Shown: positions 1 to 8,763, counted from the stretch's first letter. The stretch: 18,347 nt of DNA from Euryarchaeota archaeon UBA226 (GCA_002505935.1 DAWL01000186.1:1-18347), one strand, 5' to 3'. A program made the numbers and translations. The notes: generated from the letters alone by a model not told the origin.

Positions 1-491
1 TAAAACTCGATTCAGTCGTCCTTGAAGACGGTGAAGTGGTTCGCCTGCCTGATAGAGAAACATGGTCATTCGACAGTAGTGGTTGCTTCGACGATGAATT
101 ATACACTACGGGACTGACCAGAACATGGTATTTGGATGGTGAAGAACTCGGAACTACAGCCATCTTCACTCTTGACAGAGAACAGATCACAAAGATGCAC
201 AACCTGAGATTTGTGTTAGTTGATGATGACGATAGTCAAACCACGATAAGCATGAAATTAGTTCTAGCCGGTTCTAGTTTCGACCCCCTGTCTAAGCAAA
301 ATGAGGACTCCACTCCAATGTGGCTACCACTCATTTTGGTCATCTCATTATTGTGTGCAGGTGCTTGGCTCATAAACAACCAAATCAATAACAAAAAGAG
401 TGAAGTGAAGGTGGAAGAAATACCGTCTTGGAAGGAACAAAAAGGTATCAAGAAGTCTGAGACCGATAATGAGTGGTTTGACAACGCTTGA
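1..491 (+). CDS. C-terminal part of a membrane-anchored surface protein (partial)
   Basis: The frame is open from the first bases of the window (it begins KLDSVVLEDGEVVRLP), so the GTG at 36 is probably internal and the true start lies upstream of the window. What is visible is a beta-rich extracellular stretch containing TWYLDGEELGT and an acidic segment (VLVDDDDSQTT), similar in style to PKD or Ig-like modules. One hydrophobic helix (MWLPLILVISLLCAGAWLI) and a charged, Lys-rich cytoplasmic tail of about 40 residues follow. This layout is typical of a type I surface protein held by a C-terminal helix. It overlaps the next gene by 23 bp if that gene starts at 469. No enzymatic motif is visible, so the function is not assigned. 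Confidence 0.8.
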   Translation, partial: KLDSVVLEDGEVVRLPDRETWSFDSSGCFDDELYTTGLTRTWYLDGEELGTTAIFTLDREQITKMHNLRFVLVDDDDSQTTISMKLVLAGSSFDPLSKQNEDSTPMWLPLILVISLLCAGAWLINNQINNKKSEVKVEEIPSWKEQKGIKKSETDNEWFDNA

Positions 492-1878
492 AGAACCCCG
501 AGCGCTTCGGGCAACCATGTTCAGAGCAGAGGCGTTGACCGCTGGAGAGGGCCCTAGTATCTCTGATAGCGAGTATCGAAGCCGTCAACAAAGGCTCCTT
601 GAAGGTCTTGAAGACGAAGATTTGCTACTAGTTGTAGGTAATCCAGAATCGGTTCGCAGCAATGACGTTCGATACCCATATCGAAATAGCAGCAATCTAT
701 TGTATCTATGCGGCTGGCATGAAGAACATAGTCTGCTAGCATGCCGTAAAGTAGATGGTAAATGGTCTGTTGAATTGTTTGTTCAACCAAATGATATTGT
801 GAAAGAAATTTGGGAAGGAAGAAGGCCAGGTCTAGATGGTGCCGAGACATCATGGCCAATCGACAAGGCACATAGCATAGAGGACCTCGATTCTGTTCTC
901 GGCGAGATGCTTTCATCTTGCACAAGAGTTCTCGTTAAAACAGGTCTCGACAAGAAGGTGGACAAACTAGTCATGCAAGCCTTGGAAAGCAAGGGTAGGG
1001 CGAGACAATTGTCTGGTGAAGGACCAATAACTATCGAAGACCCAAGCGCTAGAATTGCCGAACTTAGACTTCGAAAATCACCAGCGGAAATTGAAATGAT
1101 GAAGTATGCATGTAAAGTCAGTGCCCAAGCGCACATCGAAGCGATGGAAAAAGCAGAGGATGGCATAGGCGAATGGCAATTGCAGGCGATAATCGAAGGA
1201 TTCTTCCAATGGAATGGACAAACCTGGGCTTACCCCAGTATTGTCGGTTGTGGAGATAACGCAACAATCCTCCACTACCATGCAAACGACAAGGCTTGTC
1301 GAAAAGAGGAAGTGGTATTGATCGACGCTGGTTCAGAATACTGTGGATATGCTGCCGATATTACCCGTTCATGGCCGATAGGTGGAAGGTTCACTGAAGC
1401 CCAGAAAGAGATCTATCAAGTGGTCCTCGATGCCCAGAAGGCAGCTATTGATGCATGCATAGTAGGCGCACCATATGATGCGCCACATCACGCGGCTCGA
1501 AGACATCTAGCTCAAGGACTGATAGACCTAGGAATCAGTGAACAGAGTCTGGAAGACGCACTTTCAATGGGAGGAGATCTCGGCAAATGGTACATGCATA
1601 ACACAGGACATTGGATTGGTATGGATGTACACGATGTGGGAGTCTATCGGCCTGATGGAGAGCCTAGACTTCTCGAAGAAGGAATGGTCCTAACTGTTGA
1701 GCCAGGATTGTATTTCGCTGCTTGGAGAGAGGACGTTGAAGTTCCAGAAAGATGGGCAGGGATTGGAATACGAATAGAGGATGATGTTCTAGTCTCATCG
1801 AATGGGCCAGTTATTCTGAGTGCAGATTGTCCTAAAGAAATCGAAGAACTTGAGAACATCATTGGAACGTCCAAATGA
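469..1878 (+). CDS. pepP: Xaa-Pro aminopeptidase (M24B metallopeptidase, PepP type)
   Basis: This cytosolic metallopeptidase removes an N-terminal residue that precedes proline. The 469-residue protein has the two-domain layout of E. coli PepP. An AMP_N domain (about residues 33-170, with YPYRNSSNLLYLCGW) is followed by a pita-bread catalytic domain (about 200-460). All five expected metal ligands are in place: Asp286 (VVLIDAGSE), Asp297 (AADITR), His381 (TGHWIGMDVHD), Glu411 (TVEPGLY) and Glu437 (GIRIEDD). The length fits the family (about 440) plus an N-terminal extension. The ATG at 469 lies inside the preceding gene and neither it nor the ATG at 517 has a clear Shine-Dalgarno site. The start at 517 would remove the overlap and shorten the extension. 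It is followed after 9 bp by mqnC and is probably co-transcribed with it. Confidence 0.93.
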   Translation: MSGLTTLEEPRALRATMFRAEALTAGEGPSISDSEYRSRQQRLLEGLEDEDLLLVVGNPESVRSNDVRYPYRNSSNLLYLCGWHEEHSLLACRKVDGKWSVELFVQPNDIVKEIWEGRRPGLDGAETSWPIDKAHSIEDLDSVLGEMLSSCTRVLVKTGLDKKVDKLVMQALESKGRARQLSGEGPITIEDPSARIAELRLRKSPAEIEMMKYACKVSAQAHIEAMEKAEDGIGEWQLQAIIEGFFQWNGQTWAYPSIVGCGDNATILHYHANDKACRKEEVVLIDAGSEYCGYAADITRSWPIGGRFTEAQKEIYQVVLDAQKAAIDACIVGAPYDAPHHAARRHLAQGLIDLGISEQSLEDALSMGGDLGKWYMHNTGHWIGMDVHDVGVYRPDGEPRLLEEGMVLTVEPGLYFAAWREDVEVPERWAGIGIRIEDDVLVSSNGPVILSADCPKEIEELENIIGTSK

Positions 1879-1882
1879 GGTG
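1877..1882 (+). promoter_or_regulatory. Shine-Dalgarno site for mqnC (supports a TTG start)
   Basis: GAGGTG lies 5 nt before the TTG at 1888 and overlaps the TGA stop of the aminopeptidase gene. No in-frame ATG occurs before the conserved part of MqnC, so this site decides for the TTG start. Confidence 0.6.
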
Positions 1883-1887
1883 TTTGT

Positions 1888-3069
1888 TTGCAAGGATGGC
1901 AGGACATTCTAAGTCACCAGTCTAAATGGTCATTAGACAACGCGTCTGAATATCGATTGAGTAGTGAAGATGCTGCTATTTTGTATCGAGATGCGGATTT
2001 TCATGCCTTGCAAAAGGCTGCCTTTCAGCGACGTCAAAAAATGAATCCTGGGAATAAGGTCACATACATGATTGACAGGAATATCAACTACACAAACATC
2101 TGCACAATCAACTGCCAATTCTGCTCTTTTTACAGGCCACCTGGTCATGATGAAACATATACTCAGAGCTTTGAGGAGATCAGTCTGCGTATCTCTGAAC
2201 TCGAAGAAGTGGGGGGCGTCAGGATATTGATGCAAGGAGGCGTAAATCCAGAGTTACCTTTTGATTGGTATTGCAAATTGTTGAGCAACATCAAGAAAAA
2301 ACACCCTAGTATCCTGTTGGATTGTTTCTCCCCCATAGAGATCGATGGTATTTCGCAGGTCTGTGGAATGAGTACATTCGAGGTGTTGAAGGGGTTGCAA
2401 GAAGCAGGGCTTGATGGACTACCAGGAGGAGGTGCAGAAATGCTCGTGGATGAAGTTCGGATGAACGTATCTCCAAAGAAACACGGACACCGAGAGTGGA
2501 TGAGAATCATGCAGGAAGCGCAGTCCTTGGGCCTGACTACAAGTGCAACCAATGTGTTCGGATTCGGCGAGAGTATAGAACAGAGAATTGAACATCTACA
2601 ATTTGTCAGGGACTCTCAGGACCAATCTATTTCTCAGTGGAATAACGGTTTCACATCATTTATCGCGTGGCCCGTACAATTGGAAAACAATTCTTACGGC
2701 AAGAGAGATGCTGGGAGGAACAAGTTCCTACTGGGTGCTGGCTCGATCGAATATCTTCGACATGTTGCGGTCTCTAGATTGTTCTTGGACAACTTCCAAC
2801 ATATTCAGGCATCATGGCCTACAATGGGAATGGAAGTCGCTCAAATGGCTCTATTTGGTGGTGCAGATGACATCGGTTCAACAATGATGGAGGAAAATGT
2901 AGTTTCAGCATCAGGAACTAGCAAACTTGCGGCTAGCGAAGAGGAGTTGAAATGGGCAATCAAACGAGCCGGTATGATTCCTGCAAGCAGAGATAGCCGC
3001 TATAGGACTCTAAATGTGGATGAGACAACTGAGCGTGAACTCCCGTGCCCTCCTCCTGTGCTAACTTAA
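1888..3069 (+). CDS. mqnC: Cyclic dehypoxanthinyl futalosine synthase (radical SAM, menaquinone biosynthesis)
   Basis: MqnC converts dehypoxanthine futalosine to its cyclic form in the futalosine route to menaquinone. The 393-residue protein carries the radical-SAM cluster motif CX3CX2C (CTINCQFC, Cys72/76/79) directly after VTYMIDRNINYTN, a strong MqnC signature. It also has FYRPPGH, LMQGGVNPELPFDWY, GLPGGGAEMLVDEVR, IQASWPTMG and DDIGSTMMEENVVSASGT. These separate it from the related MqnE, CofG and CofH enzymes, although they share the fold. The start is TTG with a good ribosome site. The 3' end meets the convergent lipoprotein gene in a shared TTAA, so the two stop codons overlap. No other futalosine genes (mqnA, B, D, E) are in the window, so the pathway must be completed elsewhere. 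Confidence 0.92.
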   Translation: MQGWQDILSHQSKWSLDNASEYRLSSEDAAILYRDADFHALQKAAFQRRQKMNPGNKVTYMIDRNINYTNICTINCQFCSFYRPPGHDETYTQSFEEISLRISELEEVGGVRILMQGGVNPELPFDWYCKLLSNIKKKHPSILLDCFSPIEIDGISQVCGMSTFEVLKGLQEAGLDGLPGGGAEMLVDEVRMNVSPKKHGHREWMRIMQEAQSLGLTTSATNVFGFGESIEQRIEHLQFVRDSQDQSISQWNNGFTSFIAWPVQLENNSYGKRDAGRNKFLLGAGSIEYLRHVAVSRLFLDNFQHIQASWPTMGMEVAQMALFGGADDIGSTMMEENVVSASGTSKLAASEEELKWAIKRAGMIPASRDSRYRTLNVDETTERELPCPPPVLT

Positions 3070-6000
3070 TCATAAGCGAAAGGCTTAGAATTTGCAGTTG
3101 TGAAAGTATTGAGAGGTGGCTCAATTAAATGCCCTTGACATGCACTATTGTAAACAGGACCACAACTAAGGTCAAAGATGGACGGAGTTGGTTGCATAGA
3201 TTGTTCAACTGAATTAGTTCCAATTGCCGCTCCAGTCTCATTGTAGTACACTAACCAAATCGCTGCAATGATCTTTCGATCACCCCCGGTATCAGACTGC
3301 GGAACATATTCTTGGCCTTGGTAAAGACCTCGATATGAGAGATTGTTCTCTCCTTCCACCAACCACGAAGTAATGTCATACCTCCATTGCTTTACATCTT
3401 GGCCAGCACACCATCCAGCACGACCATAGGGCCAAGACCCAAACTGGTTAGCGATAACTCCCTGACCGATGAGGTTCTGACAACCTTGTGCTGTCCCAGC
3501 TATCGCATGATCTTCCATTGCAGCGAATCCGTTCATGCTATAGTGGTGCTCATGGTTACAGAATTCTGAACAATTTGCAGCATCAGAATTGAAGCCATGC
3601 CCAGTTATCGTCGCAACAATTTCAACCCTATCCGCGCCCTCTGGAGTAGTGAACAAATGTTGGCGTTTGTGCTGACTCTGATTATTGTACTCGCCCTTGA
3701 ATTGTCCACCAGAAAACGCGTATTCAGCAGCAAAGGGTTGATCATTCTCTGCCCAATTTGAAAGTAAAACTGTAATCACGACGCCCATCTTGTTTGCACC
3801 ACTAAACTTGAATCGCCTATCACCTCCGTCTTGCACCATCCATAGGAATGGAGTAATGTCAGTCAACCATTGACCTTCTCTTCCATAGGTGGTAATATAG
3901 CGAACAAATTCCGTATTGCATACCGACGAATTATCAGCATCGCATATGTGTAGGTAGTGCAGATAGTCCCATTCGTGGCAACCACCAGAGGAATGCCTCA
4001 TCCTATTTTCTTCACATGCGTGATAGGCATATACTTCCATGGTGTCGAATGTAGACATACTCGCTGCATCTGGGAAACTACCATTAGAATAGGAATTGTA
4101 TCCAGATTGCCAGCCACCATTGTGCCATTGTTCATCAAAAATCTCAACCTTGGTGATTCCCGGATCTGTGGTTCTAATGTAGTAATCATAGTCTGTATTC
4201 CAAGTGTGTGGTTCCAAAGCAATGTGTTTGGGGTTGGTGCAACAGGAGGCACCTTGGCTCCAATCGTGTAGACTGCCAATTTCTCTAGACTGCTGAAATC
4301 TGTCTATTCCGTAGTAGAAAGTGCCCCAGTTCTGTATTAATCCAGCAATTCCACCATTCAAGGAATTGGCTCGCTGATCGATGAAATGGATTCTCGGCAT
4401 CCATTTCTCTTCTTCGGCAGTAGTAAGACGATTCTCTACATCGGCCTTGCGATTCACTACATCGTTATGGTATGTTGAATCAAATGAACCATAGAACAAA
4501 TGCACATTATCCGGAAGTGCCCTAATCAATGTACCAGGATTATATCCCCACGTTGCAGAATTGCTGTTACCATTACTGTCTGTATACTTGAAAAGGAACA
4601 GATAGGTGTCATTACCAGTCCACTCGTTTGCAAAGTTCCAGTTATTCCCAGAAAGTGTAGGAAATGAGAATGTGGAGACTATATCCATCCGACCACTCCC
4701 ATAAGGGCCACTATTCCAAGCGACCGGTAATTGATTCACAGTACATCCATCTGCATCCGGAGTCCAACGCGAGGGGGTGTCTGGACACTGATCGACATTT
4801 GAGAAGACTCCATCTCCATCCAAATCTGAACAACCTACCTCACTAACCGGATTACCCAAAGGTGTCCCTGGGCAAAGATCTTCATCGTCTAGAACGCCAT
4901 CAGAATCGCTATCTCTTTGATTCCCTGCACAGCCGTTTTCATCAACATCAGTACGATTCATATCAGTGAATGGGCAAAGGTCCAATGGAACGCCAGTAGC
5001 GTTGACATCATTCACACCATCTGCATCATCATCAAGATCTTCATCACTATCTCTACAGCCATCGGAGTCCCAGTCGCTTTGTTCATCTCTAGTCCAAGAA
5101 ACGGCGCCTTTGGAGCAAGAATCGGAAATATCGGCAAGGCCATCAGAATCATCGTCATCATCTTCATCGGCATCTCTGCAACCGTCTGAATCCCAATCTG
5201 AAGCAAAACCACTGCTCCACTTGGTCGCACCTCGCGGGCATGAGTCTAACTCATCCAATACTCCATCGTCATCATCATCATCATCTTCATCTGAATCCCT
5301 ACAACCATCTTCATCATGATCGAGTTCTATACTACTCATCCAACCTGGAGATGATGGACAACGGTCAACGCCATCATTAATTCCATCTCCATCATCATCC
5401 AAATCTTCCCAACCATCATGACATCCGTCTGCATCGATATCTGTATCGGGTGATGAACTCCAACCATCCTCTTCTCCCCAACCATCAGGGCAGGAATCAA
5501 ATTCATCTTCTATTCCATCACCGTCCATGTCATCTGCATTTCCCAACACATTGAGCAAGAAAGAACGATTATTCGAAACGGGCTTCCATTCACCACAAGT
5601 TGCTTCTAACAATCCAGTGATGCTTTCTTCGATTATCCCAAAGGATATCTCAAAAGATCCTGTCACATCATTCAAGTCTGCGGCTAATCTTACTGCTCCA
5701 TCGAATAGAATCACCTCAACATAACAAAACTCCAAATTATCGTGCGAAATACTTCCATACATTGTGAACTCCTCACCCGGCTGGATTTCATACATCGATT
5801 GAATCAATATGGCTGCGAGTTCTTCTTCTGGAGCAATTACTTCGATATTCAACATTGGAAGGTATATCGAATCATGTCCATCTACAGATATTCTTGGAAT
5901 GAATGTCCAATTACCAGGTGTCGCAAATCCGAGATAGATGCGCATTCCACCGTCATCATCTACCCTGAATGTAAACTCTGGCGCATCCACAGATAGGTAG

Positions 6001-6263
6001 TTCCTCCTAATATCTAACAACTCCATCGACACCTCAAGACCTGATAGCCAACCGGAAATCTCTCCCTCAATTACAAGCGCTTCCTCAAGTTCAATCGAAT
6101 ATTTATCTGACTCGATACTAGCATTCAATTCGATAGTCTCAGCCTCTTCCTCCTCTTTCTCTTCTTCTACAACCGCCTCTTTGACCTCATCAGAACCAAT
6201 ACACCCGGCGAGGGGAACAAGAAGTAGAAGCACTACCAACAGCAAAGCGGATAGAGGACGCAT
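3066..6263 (-). CDS. Secreted lipoprotein with thrombospondin type 3 repeats and PNGase F-like C-terminal domain
   Basis: The 1065-residue protein starts with a lipoprotein signal peptide (hydrophobic stretch, then LVPLAGC, lipid-modified Cys21) and a Glu-rich linker (about 28-43). Residues 50-235 form a beta-rich domain. Residues 244-507 are calcium-binding thrombospondin type 3 repeats with DxDxDG cores and paired cysteines. Residues 525-660 are an uncharacterised domain with LIRALPDNVHLFYGSF. The last 400 or so residues resemble peptide:N-glycosidase F of Elizabethkingia: GGCHEWDYLHYL (762-766 CHEWD), then ANCSEFCNHEHH (Glu900), then GRAGWCAGQDVKQWRYDIT (947-965). In PNGase F the matching CDEWD and CAEWC motifs hold catalytic Asp60 and Glu206. 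I could not place an equivalent of Glu118. It probably acts outside the membrane, perhaps removing N-glycans, but activity is inference. It is the last gene of the topB run, 31 bp after the preceding gene. Confidence 0.88.
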   Translation of the reverse strand: MRPLSALLLVVLLLLVPLAGCIGSDEVKEAVVEEEKEEEEAETIELNASIESDKYSIELEEALVIEGEISGWLSGLEVSMELLDIRRNYLSVDAPEFTFRVDDDGGMRIYLGFATPGNWTFIPRISVDGHDSIYLPMLNIEVIAPEEELAAILIQSMYEIQPGEEFTMYGSISHDNLEFCYVEVILFDGAVRLAADLNDVTGSFEISFGIIEESITGLLEATCGEWKPVSNNRSFLLNVLGNADDMDGDGIEDEFDSCPDGWGEEDGWSSSPDTDIDADGCHDGWEDLDDDGDGINDGVDRCPSSPGWMSSIELDHDEDGCRDSDEDDDDDDDGVLDELDSCPRGATKWSSGFASDWDSDGCRDADEDDDDDSDGLADISDSCSKGAVSWTRDEQSDWDSDGCRDSDEDLDDDADGVNDVNATGVPLDLCPFTDMNRTDVDENGCAGNQRDSDSDGVLDDEDLCPGTPLGNPVSEVGCSDLDGDGVFSNVDQCPDTPSRWTPDADGCTVNQLPVAWNSGPYGSGRMDIVSTFSFPTLSGNNWNFANEWTGNDTYLFLFKYTDSNGNSNSATWGYNPGTLIRALPDNVHLFYGSFDSTYHNDVVNRKADVENRLTTAEEEKWMPRIHFIDQRANSLNGGIAGLIQNWGTFYYGIDRFQQSREIGSLHDWSQGASCCTNPKHIALEPHTWNTDYDYYIRTTDPGITKVEIFDEQWHNGGWQSGYNSYSNGSFPDAASMSTFDTMEVYAYHACEENRMRHSSGGCHEWDYLHYLHICDADNSSVCNTEFVRYITTYGREGQWLTDITPFLWMVQDGGDRRFKFSGANKMGVVITVLLSNWAENDQPFAAEYAFSGGQFKGEYNNQSQHKRQHLFTTPEGADRVEIVATITGHGFNSDAANCSEFCNHEHHYSMNGFAAMEDHAIAGTAQGCQNLIGQGVIANQFGSWPYGRAGWCAGQDVKQWRYDITSWLVEGENNLSYRGLYQGQEYVPQSDTGGDRKIIAAIWLVYYNETGAAIGTNSVEQSMQPTPSIFDLSCGPVYNSACQGHLIEPPLNTFTTANSKPFAYD
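4743..5534 (-). repeat. Tandem thrombospondin type 3 (calcium-binding) coding repeats
   Basis: Within the lipoprotein gene, residues 244-507 repeat an Asp-rich unit. Four successive copies share DGCRDxDED-like cores whose cysteines fall at residues 281, 321, 362 and 403, a period of 40-41 residues (about 123 bp). Each is followed by a DDDxDGxxDxxDxCP element and a Trp-containing linker (for example SCPRGATKWSSG). On the forward strand this appears as runs of CATCATCATC and similar. The array probably forms a rigid calcium-dependent stalk between the lipid anchor and the C-terminal domains. Confidence 0.85.
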
Positions 6264-6294
6264 GCAACTGCGAGCATGAATGAGAAGATGAACC

Positions 6295-7491
6295 TCACGC
6301 TGCTACGGGGCGAGACTCATCCTTCGGCATACTATCCTCTATTCTACCGTCATTGATATGCGGCGTCAAGACCTTGACCGGTTCCATTCCATGGGCAACC
6401 TTGAGAGGATGCACCCAATACAATGGACCATGATTCTCTCTATCGATACGAATAATCATCTCCCAATGAACCGATAATAGCGTTCCATAATAGGTCCCTG
6501 GCCAATCCGGCTTAGGAGGATGTAATTTCACCTTGCCACCTTCGATTGGCAATTCCTGCATACCTCCCCATTCCATCATCCGCAAAGGTCGCAAAAACAA
6601 TCCCCCAGGTGCATCGAATTCCATCAAAGGAGTGTCTTCTCCAAAACCACCGCCATCTGACAGTCCCTGCTCCCAATAATGTGGAAGAGGGGTTGAGAAG
6701 CCGGGAGGTGGTTGTGCCTCTTCATCCTTAGACAATATCTCCATCACTGTTTCTCGTATAGGTGGTAAGGCCCCAACCTGCCACCATACCTTCAGGGAAT
6801 TCCAACCTTTGTGAGGATTTTCAAAGGTTATTTTGCACTCTAGTTCTGCATCAGCCACAACAGGTCCAAGAAACAAAATATCCGGAGAAGGAGTATCGCT
6901 GCTAAGGAATTCTCGCTGACGCTTGAGATCCCTGACATTTGCAATTAAACGCATCACATATGGAACTATCATCAAAGGTAAAATGACGACCACCATGAAT
7001 GGATAATCCAACAAACCAAATCTAACCCCTCCAAGTACTGCTTCAGGCAATATCCCTGTCGCCATCAGCATAGGTTCCAAGGTTTGCATCAATAGGCCTG
7101 TTAGAAGAACTACTACGGCTATTATCAAGAACCATCTGGCGTACCTGTGTATTGGATTAGGACTTAGATACCATCCCGTTCTTTGTCGTTCCACCACCAA
7201 TGGCGCCTTTCTGGTTTCCATTCTAACCTTAGCTCCAGAATTGAATTCTTCCTTTCCATCCGGCCCCTCAATGCTCAATCGGCGTTCAATAAACCAACTA
7301 TTGGCCTCACCAATTCTGAATCCCGGCAATTGTTGCTCTGCAATCAACTTGGCCTCTTCTTCATCTTCAGCCTCTCCCAAGACCTGCTCCAATCTAATCG
7401 TAGGCAAGCGTTCAGGAATCATCAGAGAGGATTCAAAGGGTGGGTGTCTAACCTCACTGCGAGCAACCACCTTGTAATCGATAACAATCAC
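6295..7491 (-). CDS. Two-helix membrane protein of unknown function
   Basis: I do not recognise this 398-residue protein. Residues 1-115 are hydrophilic and beta-rich. Two hydrophobic helices follow (about 119-137, FLIIAVVVLLTGLLM; about 160-182, LLDYPFMVVVILPLMIVPYV). A long C-terminal soluble domain (about 200-375) has motifs such as ITFENPHKGWNSLKVWWQV and VHWEMIIRIDRE, which look like a beta-sandwich. The two helices form a hairpin that would put both soluble domains on the same side of the membrane. The GTG start overlaps the stop of the upstream flavoprotein gene in GTGA, which suggests translational coupling. The next possible start is the ATG at residue 24. The lipoprotein gene begins 31 bp downstream. 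Confidence 0.75.
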   Translation of the reverse strand: MIVIDYKVVARSEVRHPPFESSLMIPERLPTIRLEQVLGEAEDEEEAKLIAEQQLPGFRIGEANSWFIERRLSIEGPDGKEEFNSGAKVRMETRKAPLVVERQRTGWYLSPNPIHRYARWFLIIAVVVLLTGLLMQTLEPMLMATGILPEAVLGGVRFGLLDYPFMVVVILPLMIVPYVMRLIANVRDLKRQREFLSSDTPSPDILFLGPVVADAELECKITFENPHKGWNSLKVWWQVGALPPIRETVMEILSKDEEAQPPPGFSTPLPHYWEQGLSDGGGFGEDTPLMEFDAPGGLFLRPLRMMEWGGMQELPIEGGKVKLHPPKPDWPGTYYGTLLSVHWEMIIRIDRENHGPLYWVHPLKVAHGMEPVKVLTPHINDGRIEDSMPKDESRPVAA

Positions 7492-8738
7492 CTTGTCTTC
7501 AACAACTCTATACCAGCCTTGATAGCAAGACCGCGGAATTCCGGTACTTTACGCAGCAACGATAGTCCAAGTGGAACTGGGCGTTCGATATCTCCTTCTT
7601 TGTTGATAAGTTGAATTACTTCTGGTTTTGAGAATATTTCGAAATGCTGATCCAATTCATCATCATCGCATGATGTAACGAATAAATCACGCAAAGCACG
7701 CGCCCTATCCTGTTTCTTGCGCATTCCACGCAAGGGCTTGCAAACCTTCTTCAAATCCTTGGAAGATAATCTATCCTGATTTACGGCATTTGCTAAATCA
7801 TCAATGACCAAATCAATGGCCTCAAAACCAGGCCCTATTCCACCACCAGTTGTAGGCTTTGATAGACCAGCTGCATCTCCAATCAACAAAGTTCTATCTC
7901 GCCACGGACGGCGCAACAATCCGCATGGTATGGGCCCGCAAAAACGCGCACTTTCTCTGCAATCAGCAAATCTTTCTGCCCATCTTGACCGCTTCATCAA
8001 ATGGTCCAATAGTTGCTCACAACTACGTCCATCCAAGTCCTCTGCTCTTGACCAAACACCTATGCGATGAGTATCGCCATTTGGTATGGCCCAAGCAAAC
8101 AATCCGGGCGCCACATCAATACCAGTGAACATATCCAACTTTCCTTGTTCACCAACATAGCCACTCACTTCGATTTGATATCCAACCATCATCTCCTTTG
8201 GGCGACCCATTCTCAAGGTGCGTCTCACCCAACTATGAGCTCCGTCGGCACCGATGAGAAGTGAGGCTTTGACCTCTAACTCTTCATCCCCCCGCTTAAC
8301 AGACAAATTTACTCCATCTTCTTCAATCTCAAGGGATAATGGCCTGCTATCCAACCATAGGACCGCTCCGTTTTGCATTGCTTGACGAACAACTCCCTCG
8401 TCGAACAACTTGCGACAAACAACATGAGTTCGGACTACTTCTGGCTTACCAATTCTAACTTCGATCCCTGAAGGACTGTACATCCTCGCTCCGTGAACTT
8501 GCGTCAAAATCGTATCTTCTAGCCCTACTTTGAGCATGGCACCGGGATTTACTAAACCAGCACATTGGAACGGTTTTCCTACTTCGAGATGTTCTTCTAG
8601 CATTAGTACACTGAGGCCCTTTTCACGTAACCTGCGGGCAGCATACCCGCCTACCGGACCAGCCCCGACGATGACTACATCCCAGTGCTCCCGAACGTCT
8701 TCCACATCCGTTGGGCTTTCACCATCATTGAATATCAT
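7488..8738 (-). CDS. Geranylgeranyl reductase-family FAD-dependent oxidoreductase
   Basis: This flavoprotein probably saturates isoprenoid double bonds, most plausibly in archaeol-type membrane lipids (digeranylgeranylglycerophospholipid reductase), acting at the membrane surface. The N-terminus carries the FAD dinucleotide motif DVVIVGAGPVGGYAARRL (residues 20-37 from this start), followed by GKPFQCAGLV, the position of the family's substrate-pocket Cys motif. A middle LLIGADGAHSWVRR and a later LLIGDAAGLSKPTTGGGIG give the second and third FAD contacts. The length of 416 residues fits the family (about 390-410 in archaea). I chose the ATG at 8738. A TTG at 8804 would extend the protein by 22 residues into the end of topB without a clear ribosome site. 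A role in quinone side-chain reduction cannot be excluded, because menaquinone genes are nearby. Confidence 0.88.
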   Translation of the reverse strand: MIFNDGESPTDVEDVREHWDVVIVGAGPVGGYAARRLREKGLSVLMLEEHLEVGKPFQCAGLVNPGAMLKVGLEDTILTQVHGARMYSPSGIEVRIGKPEVVRTHVVCRKLFDEGVVRQAMQNGAVLWLDSRPLSLEIEEDGVNLSVKRGDEELEVKASLLIGADGAHSWVRRTLRMGRPKEMMVGYQIEVSGYVGEQGKLDMFTGIDVAPGLFAWAIPNGDTHRIGVWSRAEDLDGRSCEQLLDHLMKRSRWAERFADCRESARFCGPIPCGLLRRPWRDRTLLIGDAAGLSKPTTGGGIGPGFEAIDLVIDDLANAVNQDRLSSKDLKKVCKPLRGMRKKQDRARALRDLFVTSCDDDELDQHFEIFSKPEVIQLINKEGDIERPVPLGLSLLRKVPEFRGLAIKAGIELLKTR

Positions 8739-8763
8739 TGTGCTGAAGCGATACAGAAGGGAA

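Noticed and set aside
236..514. Reverse frame of 92 codons with hydrophobic stretch
   Set aside because: It is the complement of the transmembrane segment of the first partial gene; the forward frame has the expected helix and basic tail.
4966..5319. Ser-rich open frame of 117 codons opposite the lipoprotein gene
   Set aside because: It is the antisense reading of Asp-codon runs (GAT/GAC) in the calcium-binding repeats, giving Ser-rich nonsense.
4743..5534. Possible CRISPR array or DNA satellite suggested by CATCATC-rich repetition
   Set aside because: The period is about 123 bp, the units are imperfect and in frame, and they encode thrombospondin type 3 repeats.
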